A DNA stretch of 64,000 bases from Bagarius yarrelli (Eukaryota > Chordata > Actinopteri > Siluriformes > Sisoridae): the NCBI GenBank assembly GCA_005784505.1, contig VCAZ01000190.1, positions 160,001 through 224,000 of the forward strand, read 5' to 3'. Position 1 is the first letter of the stretch. Each line of letters begins with the position of its first letter. The position numbers were made by a program, and so were the translations under genes. Under the pieces are notes generated by a model. That model saw nothing but the letters and a program-made list of their open reading frames with translations, did not search any database and had not been told where the DNA came from. Positions 12,441-22,491 of the stretch are shown here, in pieces.

Positions 12441-12970
12441 TTCACACAGAGGCACGTTACAAAATTGTTGCTGTTGTCGGCAGTGAGGCTTTCACACCCA
12501 GACACCATGAGGAAAGCTGAATAAAAGATATTACTATGGATGTCACAAGCTACAAAATGGTTGTGTTACAAAAATAGGACTTCATAAAAGTCTGCTAATT
12601 GTTAAGGCTTGTTACTATAGAAACATATCAGGGACGGACTGATATAATCCTTGCCAACAGGAACTACCGTGGCACTGTAACACCTTCTGACCAATCAGAA
12701 TTCAACCACGCCAACTGGAATAAAATAGCTTCCGAAGACTGGACATTTACACTAGATTAAATACTGTGACCTCGATGTTCCCATCAAGAAGAATGGCTGC
12801 GTTCTGAGGGCCTCATGGAACACCAGCACCTCCTGAACCTTTCCTGGAATCGAATTTTTGTTACATTTACCCAAGTGTGAAAACTGTTTTCGAGCCAGCG
12901 AAAAAAATTCCTGCTCTTTTTTGAGCAGGATCCCCTGGGGCTTACACATAGTGTAGAAGGTCCTAGAGAA
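12440..12970. other. Spacer without recognisable features
   Basis: Mixed composition. The 65-codon minus-strand frame at 12752-12949 has no recognisable domain. Confidence 0.35.
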
Positions 12971-12975
12971 AGCGA

Positions 12976-13062
12976 ATGAGGGTTAAGGGCCTTGCCAAGG
13001 ACTCAGCAGTGGCAGCTTGATGGTACTGGGAATTGAACCCATGAGCTACCACTTTTCTCCCA
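12976..13062 (-). mobile_element. SINE type A fragment
   Basis: Reverse complement of the SINE core: GGGTTAAGGGCCTTGCC, CAGTGGCAGCTTG, CTGGGAATTGAACCCA, then GAGCTACCAC. Relative to other copies, the part between the B box and A box is largely deleted. Confidence 0.75.
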
Positions 13063-14400
13063 AACATTCAAAAGCCAAGCATTCACCATGCTCTGTTTAA
13101 CAAGAACGTGGATGAAGCTAGTGCCTTGAATTTTACAGCCCATCAAAGGATTGATAAATCAATTTACGGTTACGGTCCCCATCTCTAACCAAGCTACATA
13201 TCCAGCCGTGTATTTTATACCTTTATTTCGCTCTGGAGAACATCACGCCTGTCTGTGTGTGATGTTAGCAAAGAAATCTTTAACCTGTAAATGCTAAGAA
13301 CAGGTTCAGTGCTTTTCAGCTTACTTTCTCTTGAAATACCTCCGTTTTTCCGCCAGCAACCGTTTCATGAAGCAGGATCTTCAAACATTGGTGCTCATTC
13401 CCAAGTGGGAGGGGGTTGACGTGATGATCAGGCAGTGCCAAGGCCTGCTAATGGCGGCTCAGTTTGAGGCAGAAGGAGATTTATTCACGGCTGCTGACAT
13501 TCGCTCTATATACCGCTGATAACAGCGGAGACCCTGGATACTGCGCTCAGCAGTGGATGATGAATGGAGTGCCGAGCTGTAATTACTTATCGTTTCAGCC
13601 TTTTCTTCTCTTTCCCTCATCTCTCCTCCTCCTCCTCTTCTTCTCTACAGCGGAAGCACAGTTTTTGCCCTCTTTCTTTTTTCTCCCTCACCAGCTCTCT
13701 TAGTAGTAGGACATTGGGAATGCGCGATTACAGCCCATTGTTTTAAGGCACAAATTAATTCATGGAGGTCCAGTGCAAATGCTGGTGTATCAGACATATT
13801 GAGTTATAGGCATGGGTCATTGTTGAGAACCAGAAGAAAAAAAACATAACATTTCCTGGTGAGCCCTTGATTTTTTTATTTGTCCCCCAATGCAGTCCAC
13901 TTTGGCTGGAATTCTGAGTACATGGAAATCTTACTGCAAATTGCTGGCATTCCTCCAAATCTGTTCATGAGCAGTGTTTTTGGCCGGTCTGAATGTTTCT
14001 TCTAATGTTGAGAACGTTGAAGGGCTATTGGCATCTTCAAGCAAGAAGCGTCCAATAAAGAATACAACAATTTTCAGAAAAACTTGGAGTTATATTCCAG
14101 TCCTACGTATCTGATATTGACCATATTCCTAAAAAGTCATTGTAACCTTTTCTTTACGGTAAACAAGACGACTCCAATCAGAGGACTTTAAGGTCTTATC
14201 ATTAATGGCGCCAAATTGACATGGGGGATTGATCGAATTCAGAGTTAATAAGATCATCTTTATGTCAAGTTCAAGACAGACATAAGTCAAGAATCCAAAC
14301 ACAACCACAAGTTTAGTTTATTGCCGGAATTCCTGTTCCTACAGACTTCATAGCAAAAAATAATAATACTTAATAATCTCATCGTGTTTTATGTTCTGTC
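13063..14400. other. Unique spacer
   Basis: No convincing gene. A pyrimidine-rich tract lies at about 13595-13650, followed by a CTACAG acceptor-like site, but no exon can be supported. Frames at 13331-13519 and 13755-13958 lack recognisable domains. Confidence 0.35.
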
Positions 14401-14406
14401 CAGACT

Positions 14407-14564
14407 CGGTCCTGGAGGTTGGTGTCCTGCAGAGTTTAGCTCCAACTTGTCTTAACACATCTACCTTTAGGTTTTAACCTAGCAACACCTCGATTAGTTG
14501 GTTCAGGTGTGTTTGATTAGGGTTGGGGCTAAACTCTGCAGGACACCCCGACCCTCCAGGACCG
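14407..14564. mobile_element. Fold-back MITE-like DNA element
   Basis: The outer 40-43 bases are inverted repeats: left arm 14407-14446 starts CGGTCCTGGAGG and ends TTTAGCTCCAAC, and right arm 14522-14564 is its near-perfect reverse complement, ending CCTCCAGGACCG. The middle contains GGTTCAGGTGTGTTTGATTAG. This pattern is widespread in teleost genomes as a small non-autonomous DNA element. There is no coding capacity. Confidence 0.85.
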
Positions 14565-15100
14565 GGATTGGAAAACCCTGATGTAATGGATCTGACTAAA
14601 AGGCATAGACAACCCAAGTTTCTAACATTTCTTAAGTTCCAAGTTCCTGTTTGTTTTCCAGTTATTCCATCTTAGGTGGGGAGGATCAAGTATATCGGTA
14701 TCTTCCAGTTTGTGACACCTGAGCCAGGTAATCAGGAGTGGGTAGGGCAGGGATACAGGACAAAAGAGTTTCAAAAACTTTAGTTGCCAACTCTTGCTAG
14801 CCATTAATCTACATTCTGATTTCTGATTGGCTCATTGTCAGGAAGTGTTAAAATTATAAATAGACTCAAAGATACACAAAGATTTCTTTAAAAATTCTTG
14901 TTATTTTGATTTCTTTATAGCTGCTATAACTTACTATAATGTTACTATGAACAGATAAAAAGTCTGATTTTTAATTAATTAACGCTTGGCAACGTCCGCT
15001 TTATACATTACAGTGTACATTGTTTAATGCCCACCACTGTGTTATAGAACACGCCAGTTATTGGTATGGGATCGTCTGAGTGTGACTACACTACAGTGAG
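14565..15100. other. Spacer
   Basis: AT-rich. No gene or repeat recognised. Confidence 0.35.
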
Positions 15101-15101
15101 G

Positions 15102-15102
<1 letters not shown>

Positions 15103-15131
<29 letters not shown>
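15103..15131 (+). repeat. (CA)n microsatellite
   Basis: About 14 uninterrupted CA units. Confidence 0.98.
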
Positions 15132-15133
<2 letters not shown>

Positions 15134-15267
15134 TCAGGAGGGCGACTCTTCTCCTGCCGAGAGTGAATAAATCCATTTTTAATGACAGTTGCTTGTACTA
15201 ATAATCCTCCCTACAGCAGGTAGACTACAGCATATGGGACGATGAGGACAAGCTCTCCAGTACTGAG

Positions 15268-15269
<2 letters not shown>

Positions 15270-15319
<50 letters not shown>
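15270..15319 (+). repeat. (GT)n microsatellite
   Basis: About 25 GT units, nearly pure. Confidence 0.98.
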
Positions 15320-15321
<2 letters not shown>

Positions 15322-15399
15322 CCAAGGTCCAGCACCTGCCATGTATGCTGTCCTTCAGGCTGAATAGCAGTAAGAAAAATGCACACACACATGCCAGCA

Positions 15400-16056
15400 T
15401 TGTGCTGCCTTTTACGTTTAATTAAGCACCAGATTTGGCATCTGATTGGTCAGGTGTAATTTTACAGCGGCTCACGGTTACAGATCACAGCCTTATAATT
15501 AATACACCAAATCATTTCTATAGCAACCGCTTATAACATAAACTTGTGCTGCTTTCTAACAAAGTAAGTGTGTAATCATCGTAAGAAGACTTAAACATTT
15601 AGGGAAGGAGTCACCAGTGTCAGTGCAGAGGGAAGAAGAAGAAAAAACAAAAAACAGAAATAATACAAAGTAAGTGGGAATATTTAACGCTCTTAGAAAT
15701 AAGAATAATAACAAACGTCGGATGATTAAATGCAAGTGACCCCCCCACACACACACACCCATACAAAGATATTTCTTAAAAGTAAAATTTCTCACTAAAA
15801 TTCTGTATTACGCATATTCTTAAAATATTTTTGCCTTTTTCATTCGAAATGTTTAATTTTTTTTTTTTTTTTCAAATTAATAATAATTTTGTATTTTTTT
15901 TATATTGTTACTTTCTTTTTTAACACATGCAAACAAACAATTTATTTTTTTTTATATTATTTTTTACAAAAATGCTTATATGAAATATGTTAGAAGAAAA
16001 TAACAAAAATTAAAAACAATAATAAAAAATTCATTATTCGGGAATAACCCTAAACA
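15400..16056. other. AT-rich spacer with homopolymer runs
   Basis: T-runs around 15857-15872 and A/T-rich sequence to 16040. Nothing coding. Confidence 0.4.
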
Positions 16057-16075
16057 CCCCCCCCCCCCCCCCCCC
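16057..16075 (+). repeat. Poly-C run
   Basis: Nineteen consecutive cytosines, followed by A/C-rich sequence. Confidence 0.95.
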
Positions 16076-16333
16076 AACAAAAAAACACACACATCCACCA
16101 GCAACACCCCAACAATGAAAAAAGAAAAGTAGGAAAGAAAGAAAGAAAAGAGGTTTATTACTGATAATAATCATTTCTATAGGTTCGGTTTATCCTATAA
16201 ATGTATAATGGCGGGTTTTGCATGGCGGGTGTGAGACTTGGCCTCAGAGTAAGTTTGTCCTCATTCAAAAGAATTTTCACACTTCACTACACTCCAAATC
16301 TCTATAGATAAACTACAGCCTGCTGCTCATTGT

Positions 16334-16574
16334 TCACTCTCTCTCTTTCTGTCTGTCTCTCACTCTCTAACTCTCTCCCTCTGTCTGTCTCTCTCTCTAA
16401 CTCTCTCACACTCTCTCTTTATGTCTCTCTCTTTCTCTCACTCTCTCTCCCTTTTTCTCAAGATTCAAAATTCTCTCTTTCTCTCTGTCTGTCTCTCTCT
16501 CTCTCTCTCTCCCTAACCCTAACCCTCTACCTCTTTGTCTATCTCTCTCTTTTATCTCTCTTACTTTCTCTTTA
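16334..16574 (+). repeat. (CT)n-type microsatellite tract
   Basis: CTCTCTCT with CTGT, CTTT and CTAA interruptions. It abuts the 3' end of a minus-strand LINE fragment at 16575. Confidence 0.95.
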
Positions 16575-16843
16575 TGTCAAAGTCAAAAAAGGTTTTATTG
16601 GCATGACCATATTTACAGTTACAGTTTTACCAAAGCACAAAAAAACAAATAAACAAATTAAAGACAAAAATATACAGAAAAAAAGACAGTAATGAAATAA
16701 ATAGAGGTATATGGGACAAACAGGGCTGTGTGTGTGTGTGTGTCTGTGTGTGTGTGTGTGTGTGTGTGTATACTGACTGTCCCTCAGTGTGTGGTGTAGT
16801 TTGTAGTTTGTGGGGCAGTTTGTGAGTGTGGGGTAGGTTTATG
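16575..16843 (-). mobile_element. LINE 3' end, copy 1, inside a CT tract
   Basis: Shares GTCAAAGTCAAAAAAGG, TTTTATTGGCATGACCATAT, and the following A-rich and GGGGCAGTTTGTGAGT sequence with the longer minus-strand LINE at 30687-31783. Read on the minus strand it ends AATAAAACCTTTTTTGACTT, that is an AATAAA followed by TTTGAC units, a simple-repeat tail typical of LINEs that lack poly-A. It is flanked on both sides by CT sequence. A GT microsatellite (about 16728-16770) interrupts it. Confidence 0.8.
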
Positions 16844-16882
16844 TCTCCCTCTCTCTCTAACTCTCTCTCTCTCTCTCTCTTT
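16844..16882 (+). repeat. (CT)n microsatellite
   Basis: CT tract on the 5' (right-hand) side of the minus-strand LINE fragment. Confidence 0.9.
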
Positions 16883-17262
16883 GAAGGATGCTGGAGATGA
16901 AATGGAAGAAGAACTCGACACGGTCCAGTTTAATGGAGTGACAAAATGAATCACGGCTCCTGCAGGTATCCATCAGCGCAAACAAAAAGGTGACCAGGAA
17001 TGATTTGTGAAGCAGTATATATCGATTACTCGTGTAGTACAAGTGTCGGCTTTAACGCGCACTCCACGCCAAAAAGAGCGGGGGGGGGGCTGTTGGGGTT
17101 CGGACAGCTGCAGCACTAACCCTCATCTGATGGATTTTAATGGTGAAATATCGATTTCTGTCTGGCCAAGGTAACCAGCACGGGCCAGAGTCATTTCTGT
17201 AAAACCGGACATCCAGTTAGAGGGTCACAATCAATCATTCTGCCAAGGGGTGGGGGGATATA
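16883..17262. other. Unique spacer
   Basis: Complex sequence between a CT tract and a GA tract. It includes a run of ten G at about 17081. No gene recognised. Confidence 0.35.
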
Positions 17263-17264
17263 GG

Positions 17265-17314
<50 letters not shown>

Positions 17315-17464
17315 GAGAGGTAGAGAGTGAGACAAAGAGAAAGATAGAGTTAGAGAGAGAGCGATTTAGAGAAAAAGGGAGACAGAGAAAGAGATAAAGT
17401 TAGAGAGAGAGAGACAGACAAAAGAGAAAGAGAGACAGAGCTGCAAAGTGAGACAGAGAAAGAA

Positions 17465-17512
<48 letters not shown>
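17265..17512 (+). repeat. (GA)n-type microsatellite tract
   Basis: GAGAGA with GACA, GTTA and GAAA interruptions. Pure GA at about 17470-17510. Confidence 0.95.
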
Positions 17513-17513
<1 letters not shown>

Positions 17514-17516
<3 letters not shown>

Positions 17517-17566
17517 TTCTTTGTGCTTTGGAAAAACTGTAACTGTATATATGGCCATGCTAATAA
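17514..17566 (+). mobile_element. LINE 3' end, copy 3, inside a GA tract
   Basis: Reads TTTGTGCTTTGG, AAAACTGTAACTGTATATAT, GGCCATGCTAATAAAG. This is the sense strand of the same 3' end found at 16575 and 30687 in the other orientation. Only about 53 bases remain, and both sides are (GA)n. Confidence 0.75.
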
Positions 17567-17599
<33 letters not shown>

Positions 17600-17643
17600 G
17601 GAGGGGAAGAGAGATGGACAGAGAGAGAGAGACAGAAGATGAG

Positions 17644-17701
<58 letters not shown>

Positions 17702-17777
17702 GAGAGGTGAGAGCAGAAGTAAAAGGGAGAGAGAGAGAGAGAGCAGAGCGGTTTTAGTAGAGTGAGACAGAGAAAGA

Positions 17778-17818
<41 letters not shown>

Positions 17819-17830
17819 TGAGAGTGGCAG
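17567..17830 (+). repeat. (GA)n-type microsatellite tract
   Basis: GA repeats with GGA, GACA and GT segments. Continuation of the tract that hosts the LINE fragment. Confidence 0.95.
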
Positions 17831-17975
17831 AGAGACAGATTCAAAATCTTTTTCTTCACTTTGAGAGAAAGCCCAATTCCCTCCTCATGGAATCTCGCAG
17901 TGCTTCATGAAAGGAAAGAGGTCGGTTTATTGAGTGGAGAGACGCGAGCAAATTACACGTGACGTGTGAGAAAGG

Positions 17976-18011
<36 letters not shown>
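17976..18011 (+). repeat. (GA)n microsatellite
   Basis: Near-pure GA run. Confidence 0.95.
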
Positions 18012-18013
<2 letters not shown>

Positions 18014-18039
18014 CGACTGTGTTTTATTTAAACATCCTT

Positions 18040-18340
18040 CGGGAGACTGGAGGCTCAGGTAATCTGTTGTGTTACAACTCAGTGCTCCTCGGTTCCCCTC
18101 CGTCCGCCGCCACAGACTAATAGGAAGCCATCAATCACAATAAGCTTCCAATTTCGGCCGGTGTCTCCACGCACGCGCTCATCTGCTGTTGAACGCGCTC
18201 TAATAACGCTGATAAGACACTCGTACAGCAGGAGTTACTGTAGAGGCGCGTGGCGAGGACACGCCACAGCACCACCGCACCGAACTCACCTGATACACAC
18301 CTGATCTGAACGATCTCCTGATGCCTCATTATTTCCCGTC
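18040..18340. promoter_or_regulatory. Candidate conserved non-coding block
   Basis: Complex, relatively CpG-rich sequence containing ACTAATAGGAAGCCATCAAT and several CGCG-type words, with no supported frame. It stands out from the GA and AT-rich DNA on each side. Enhancer identity is inference. Confidence 0.25.
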
Positions 18341-18343
18341 AGC

Positions 18344-18366
18344 AGACGAGACGAGACGAGACGAGA
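18344..18366 (+). repeat. (GACGA)n short pentanucleotide repeat
   Basis: About 4-5 units of ACGAG. Confidence 0.9.
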
Positions 18367-18418
18367 GGAACTTAACGCCAAGTCACCGGAGTTTCAAAGA
18401 ACAAACATGCCGAGGTTC

Positions 18419-18545
18419 AAATATCCGACATTTCTAATAGATTTCTTACCTGAACGCGCCAATAGAAATGTAAAAGCTTTAAAAACAATTTCAGTGTCTA
18501 TTGGCGGTGTTTAGGGAGGAAATCTATTAGAAATGTCTGATATTT
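18419..18545. repeat. 127-bp imperfect inverted repeat (hairpin/MITE candidate)
   Basis: Left arm 18419-18469 and right arm 18495-18545 are about 51 bases each and reverse complementary at most positions, with a 25-base spacer. The outer parts share AAATATC and GACATTTCTAATAGATTTC; the inner parts share GCCAATAG. It may be a small MITE or a hairpin-forming element. I do not recognise the family and see no clear target-site duplication. Confidence 0.8.
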
Positions 18546-19258
18546 AATTTAATGGTTTAGTTATTTTGGTAAAACTAAAGTTAAAAATGTAAGTGATACT
18601 AAAAAGGTTTTCAAACAAGAATCAATAAATAATAATAATATAATAATAAAATAATAGTGTTTATAAAAAATGTTTATAATTGAAATAATATTAATAATGA
18701 TGATGATAATAGTAATAATGAAAATAAAAAACCCGTAACTAATTTTTATAATAACGCCGCTCTATTTTAAAAACTATCAATAAAATTATAATGTGAATAA
18801 TTAAATATTATGTTAAATTGAAGTTTTTGAATTGTTTAGCAAATATAATATCAAAAACGTTTATAAAAATCATTTAAAATTATTCTAAAAAAAGAAATTT
18901 GTTTAATTCCCAAAGATATTTCGAAACTTTGTACAAGATTTTAATAGTTTCCCTAAAGCCTTTAATGACCACACACAAAACTTTACCTTCGGAAAAAATT
19001 TCTAAAATGTTTAAAAAAAACCACACAAATAAATAAAAAATTAAAGCAGCCAATAAAACTTGTTAAATACAGCACATACTTTTCAACATTATTAGAATAA
19101 TTTTCTTGGTTGTTTTTTTTTTCCTTAAATGGAGTTTGAGTTATGAAGATGCACTGAAATCACTGGATTTGGTGTTTTGGTTTTATTTAAAGAAAAAAAA
19201 TGTTGACAGGCCGAAAAGAAAAGAACAGACCAGGGTGAAAAGCAAAATAAGAGAAAGA
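18546..19258. other. AT-rich spacer
   Basis: Very AT-rich with TAATAATA runs. No gene recognised. Confidence 0.45.
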
Positions 19259-19264
19259 GAAGAC

Positions 19265-19357
<93 letters not shown>
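19259..19357 (+). repeat. (GA)n microsatellite
   Basis: Nearly 50 GA units with one GGA interruption. The long minus-strand frame through here (Ser/Leu/Pro-rich) is an artefact. Confidence 0.97.
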
Positions 19358-19360
<3 letters not shown>

Positions 19361-19454
19361 GCGCATAGATGATGGAGTCAGGAGATGACCTTGGAAGATA
19401 AGCTTGTTGTTGATTATCTCGCTTTACTTGATGGTTTGAAGACGAGTGTTGAAG

Positions 19455-19457
<3 letters not shown>

Positions 19458-19495
<38 letters not shown>

Positions 19496-19531
19496 GGGGG
19501 ATTGGGGGGGGGGGGGGGGGGAGTTGGGGGG
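19458..19531 (+). repeat. Poly-G tract, G-quadruplex prone
   Basis: A run of 37 G (19458-19494), then 5, 18 and 6 G separated by T, ATT and AGTT. Confidence 0.95.
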
Positions 19532-19554
19532 AGGGAGTAACGTGAGTGAGAAAA

Positions 19555-19611
19555 AAATGGCGAGAGAAAGAGAGATGAAAAGAGGCAAAAAAAGAGAGAG
19601 AGAGGAAAAAT

Positions 19612-19645
<34 letters not shown>
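19555..19645 (+). repeat. Purine-rich (GA)n tract
   Basis: GAGAAAGAG-type sequence ending in pure GA at about 19613-19643. Confidence 0.9.
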
Positions 19646-19646
<1 letters not shown>

Positions 19647-20000
19647 GGTGTGTATTAGCATGTCATGGCCGCACTCAGCTGCTCTTGGCTCGGTGCTAAA
19701 CTCGGTCCGAGGCGCTGGACGCTGCGATAAATGTGCAGTAAGTGAGTTTGTGGCGCTGTAATGAACACGCCATGTCTGGAGGCCGACACACTCACAGCGC
19801 ACTAATTACTGTTCTTTATCAACCTGATCCGCGCCACACCGCAAGAAAAGCAGCCCGGCTTTCTCCCTCTTCTGTTCTTCTACGCATAATTACCCCGTGT
19901 CCTGTTTAACCACAAACAACAAAATCTGTAGCCTTTAGGGTGTTAATTACGGCCTACTTTTATTCTCACCCAGTCTTTAGCAGCCCGCTGAGAGCTTCCA
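19646..20000. promoter_or_regulatory. Candidate conserved non-coding block
   Basis: Complex GC-richer sequence with GCACTAATTACTG, CATAATTACC and GTTAATTACGGCC homeodomain-like cores. No supported open frame. Confidence 0.3.
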
Positions 20001-20600
20001 ACAAACATCACTTCAACGAACAAACACAGCAGCACAAAGACAAAGAGACAAAAACAGCTGCTTACTGAACGGCGGGACACAAAAAAAGGGTTTTACTCTG
20101 TTTTCGGGCGAAATTACATCTGTCAAATTTTCTGAAATAAAAAAAAAATATTTAAAAAGGAAAAAAAAATAAACATGTAAATGTGAAATTCGCTTTAAAT
20201 ACTTTAGAAAAATGAATAAATTAATATATTCAAAATACAACAGTGGGTTAGACATTTGATATATAAGTCTTGTAAAACAATTTATTTTATTTTTTCATTT
20301 TTATCATTTTTATTTTTATTTTAATTCGTTTATTTTATATAAACAATCACTAAATGAAATGTATAAATAGAAAATGAAATAAAAATAGAATTAACTGATA
20401 CATTAATAAGACCTGTAAAAATATAGCTACAACAAATTTTAAAAACGAGAAAATAAATATTGTTTTAAAAATATTCTACAATTTTAAAATTCTTCACTTA
20501 TTAATGAAACATAAAATTATTCACACAATTATTAACCTGCTGAAAACTTTTTTTTTTTTTTTTTTTTAAATTCTCTTGACTCGGAATAAATATTCCTCCT
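20000..20600. other. AT-rich spacer
   Basis: A/T runs and low-complexity DNA. No gene recognised. Confidence 0.45.
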
Positions 20601-20614
20601 CCTACACGTACAAT

Positions 20615-20631
20615 CACCAGCAGGCGGCGCT
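20615..20631 (+). promoter_or_regulatory. CTCF-like motif
   Basis: CACCAGCAGGCGGCGCT matches the CTCF core at all but one base. It is a GC-rich island in AT-rich DNA. Confidence 0.35.
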
Positions 20632-20746
20632 AAATAACCTGAAGTGCAAGAGTTTGAAGTATTTTAGCTTCAGTTAAACGAAAACAAAAAACAAACGTAA
20701 ATAAATGACAAAAATAAAAACAAAAGAAAATTTATAATAATAATAA

Positions 20747-20792
20747 AATAATAAGAAGAATAATAAGAATAATTATTATTCTTCTTATTATT
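20747..20792. repeat. Perfect 18-bp inverted repeat
   Basis: Arms 20747-20764 (AATAATAAGAAGAATAAT) and 20775-20792 are exact reverse complements with a 10-base loop. It is AT-rich and likely of simple-repeat origin. Confidence 0.9.
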
Positions 20793-20809
20793 GTTATTGT
20801 TATTTTCAT

Positions 20810-21800
20810 TAGTAGTGTGTGCTGACAGTGTGGACCGCATCTGTAACACTTCCTGTCCCTCGCAAGCCGCGGCTCTTAAGAAATGCGTAAGAAATTCCTT
20901 CAGATGTTTGCTTCAGCTTCCTGGATAGTCACATGACCCGTGGAAAACGTCACATTCCTTTAAATTTGTATCTTAAAAATATATAAAAAGATTTCTTACA
21001 GAATGGAAACGTACACAGTTAATGTTAATAAATAAATAAATCCTGATCCTCATCCTGGCAGAAAACATTACAAAAAAATATCAAAAATGAGCTAAAAACA
21101 AAACAATCAGTTTAATTTCACCTTAAGAAATAGTTGTAAATAATTTCTCTTTAGAAGATGCGATAAAAAAGCAAACATTTCTGAATTATTTATTGGAAGA
21201 AAAGTTTCTGGTTTTTTTCCTGTTCTGTCCGTTTTTTGACCGCAGTCACGATTTTCTCTAAAAAAAAATATTTATTTATTTAGTTATTATTTTTTTTCCA
21301 TTTCCAACCGTAACAAACTTTCTACAAATTTTTGTAGGAAATCGTATATTTAATACATCATATAAACTGCTTTACAAATAATCCAGCTGTAAATCATTTT
21401 TAAAAATTGGAATCATGTCGATGTTTCTAAATAACAAATAATTATGTAAACCTGTCTGACAAAATTATCAACAACTATAAAATATCTCGAAATGAAATCA
21501 CAGATCAGATTACACACACACATTTAAAATCCGGGGTCTATAAAATAAGGGTTAGGGTTTCGTGGGAGTGACTGATTAACTGCAGGTCCAAAGTTTAGGA
21601 GACCCCCAATAACAGACCACCACTGAAACCCCTCGCCGTCTGTTCGCTTCTCAGAGAAACATCCTCAGTGACCGTCAGCTTCTCCTCACTATCTCCACAT
21701 CCTAAAGAACAGATATTCATTTTAATTAAATATATAAAAACACCAAATTATTTTTTTAAAAATTTCAACGTTCCAGGAAAAAAAAAAACAAGGTTTTTGC
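20810..21800. other. AT-rich spacer
   Basis: No gene recognised. A GGGTTAGGG word at about 21548 is too short to call telomeric. Confidence 0.4.
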
Positions 21801-21811
21801 AGGGTCAGAAA

Positions 21812-22491
21812 TGTAAGACTGTAAGAGTGTAAGACTGAAAGACTGTAAGAGTGTAAGACTGTAAACTGTAAACTGTAAGAGTGTAAGAGTGTAAGATTGT
21901 ACGAGTGTAAGACTGTACGAGTGTAGCAGTGTAAGACTATAAGATTGTAAGACTGTAAGACTGAAAGACAGTAAGACCGTAAGACTGTAGGACTGTAAGA
22001 GTGTAAGACTGTAAGATTGTAAGACCGTAAGAGTGTAAGGCTGTAAGACTAAGACTGTAAGACTCTAGGACTGTAGACTGTAGGACTGTAAGGACTGTAA
22101 GGACTGTAAGGACTGTAGGACTGTAAGGACTGTAAGGTAGGCTGTAAGGCTGTAAGGCTGTAAGGGACTGTAAGGCTGTAAGGCTGTAATTGTAAGGTGC
22201 TGTAGGACTGTAAGGCTGTAGGACTGTAAGACTGTAGGACTGTAAGGCTGTAAGACTGTAAGGCTGTAAGGCGGCTTAGGACTGTAAGGACTGTAAGGCT
22301 GTAGGTAGGACTGTAAGGCTGTAAGGCTGTAAGGACTGTAAGGCTGTAAGACTGTAAGGGCTGTAAGGACTGTAAGGCTGTAGGACTGTAAGACTCTAGG
22401 ACTGTAAGGCTGTAAGACTGTAAGACTCTAGGACTGTAAGGCTGTAAGACTGTAAGACTCTAGGACTGTAAGGCTGTAAGACTGTAGGACT
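21812..22491 (+). repeat. Minisatellite, unit about 8-10 bp (GACTGTAAG)
   Basis: About 680 bases of GACTGTAAGG, GGCTGTAAG and GAGTGTAAG units. The left part is mostly AAGACTGT/AAGAGTGT and the right mostly AAGGCTGT. From about 22396 a 32-bp higher-order unit starting CTAGGACTGTAAGGCTG repeats three times at exact 32-base spacing. Confidence 0.95.

Noticed and set aside
16511..16525. CCCTAACCCTAACCC, telomere-like
   Set aside because: Only two and a half units inside a CT tract; too short for an interstitial telomeric repeat.
19125..19802. 225-codon minus-strand open frame
   Set aside because: It runs through GA and poly-G repeats, and its Ser/Leu/Pro-rich product is explained by microsatellite composition.
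21548..21560. GGGTTAGGG telomere-like word
   Set aside because: Fewer than two full units; chance.
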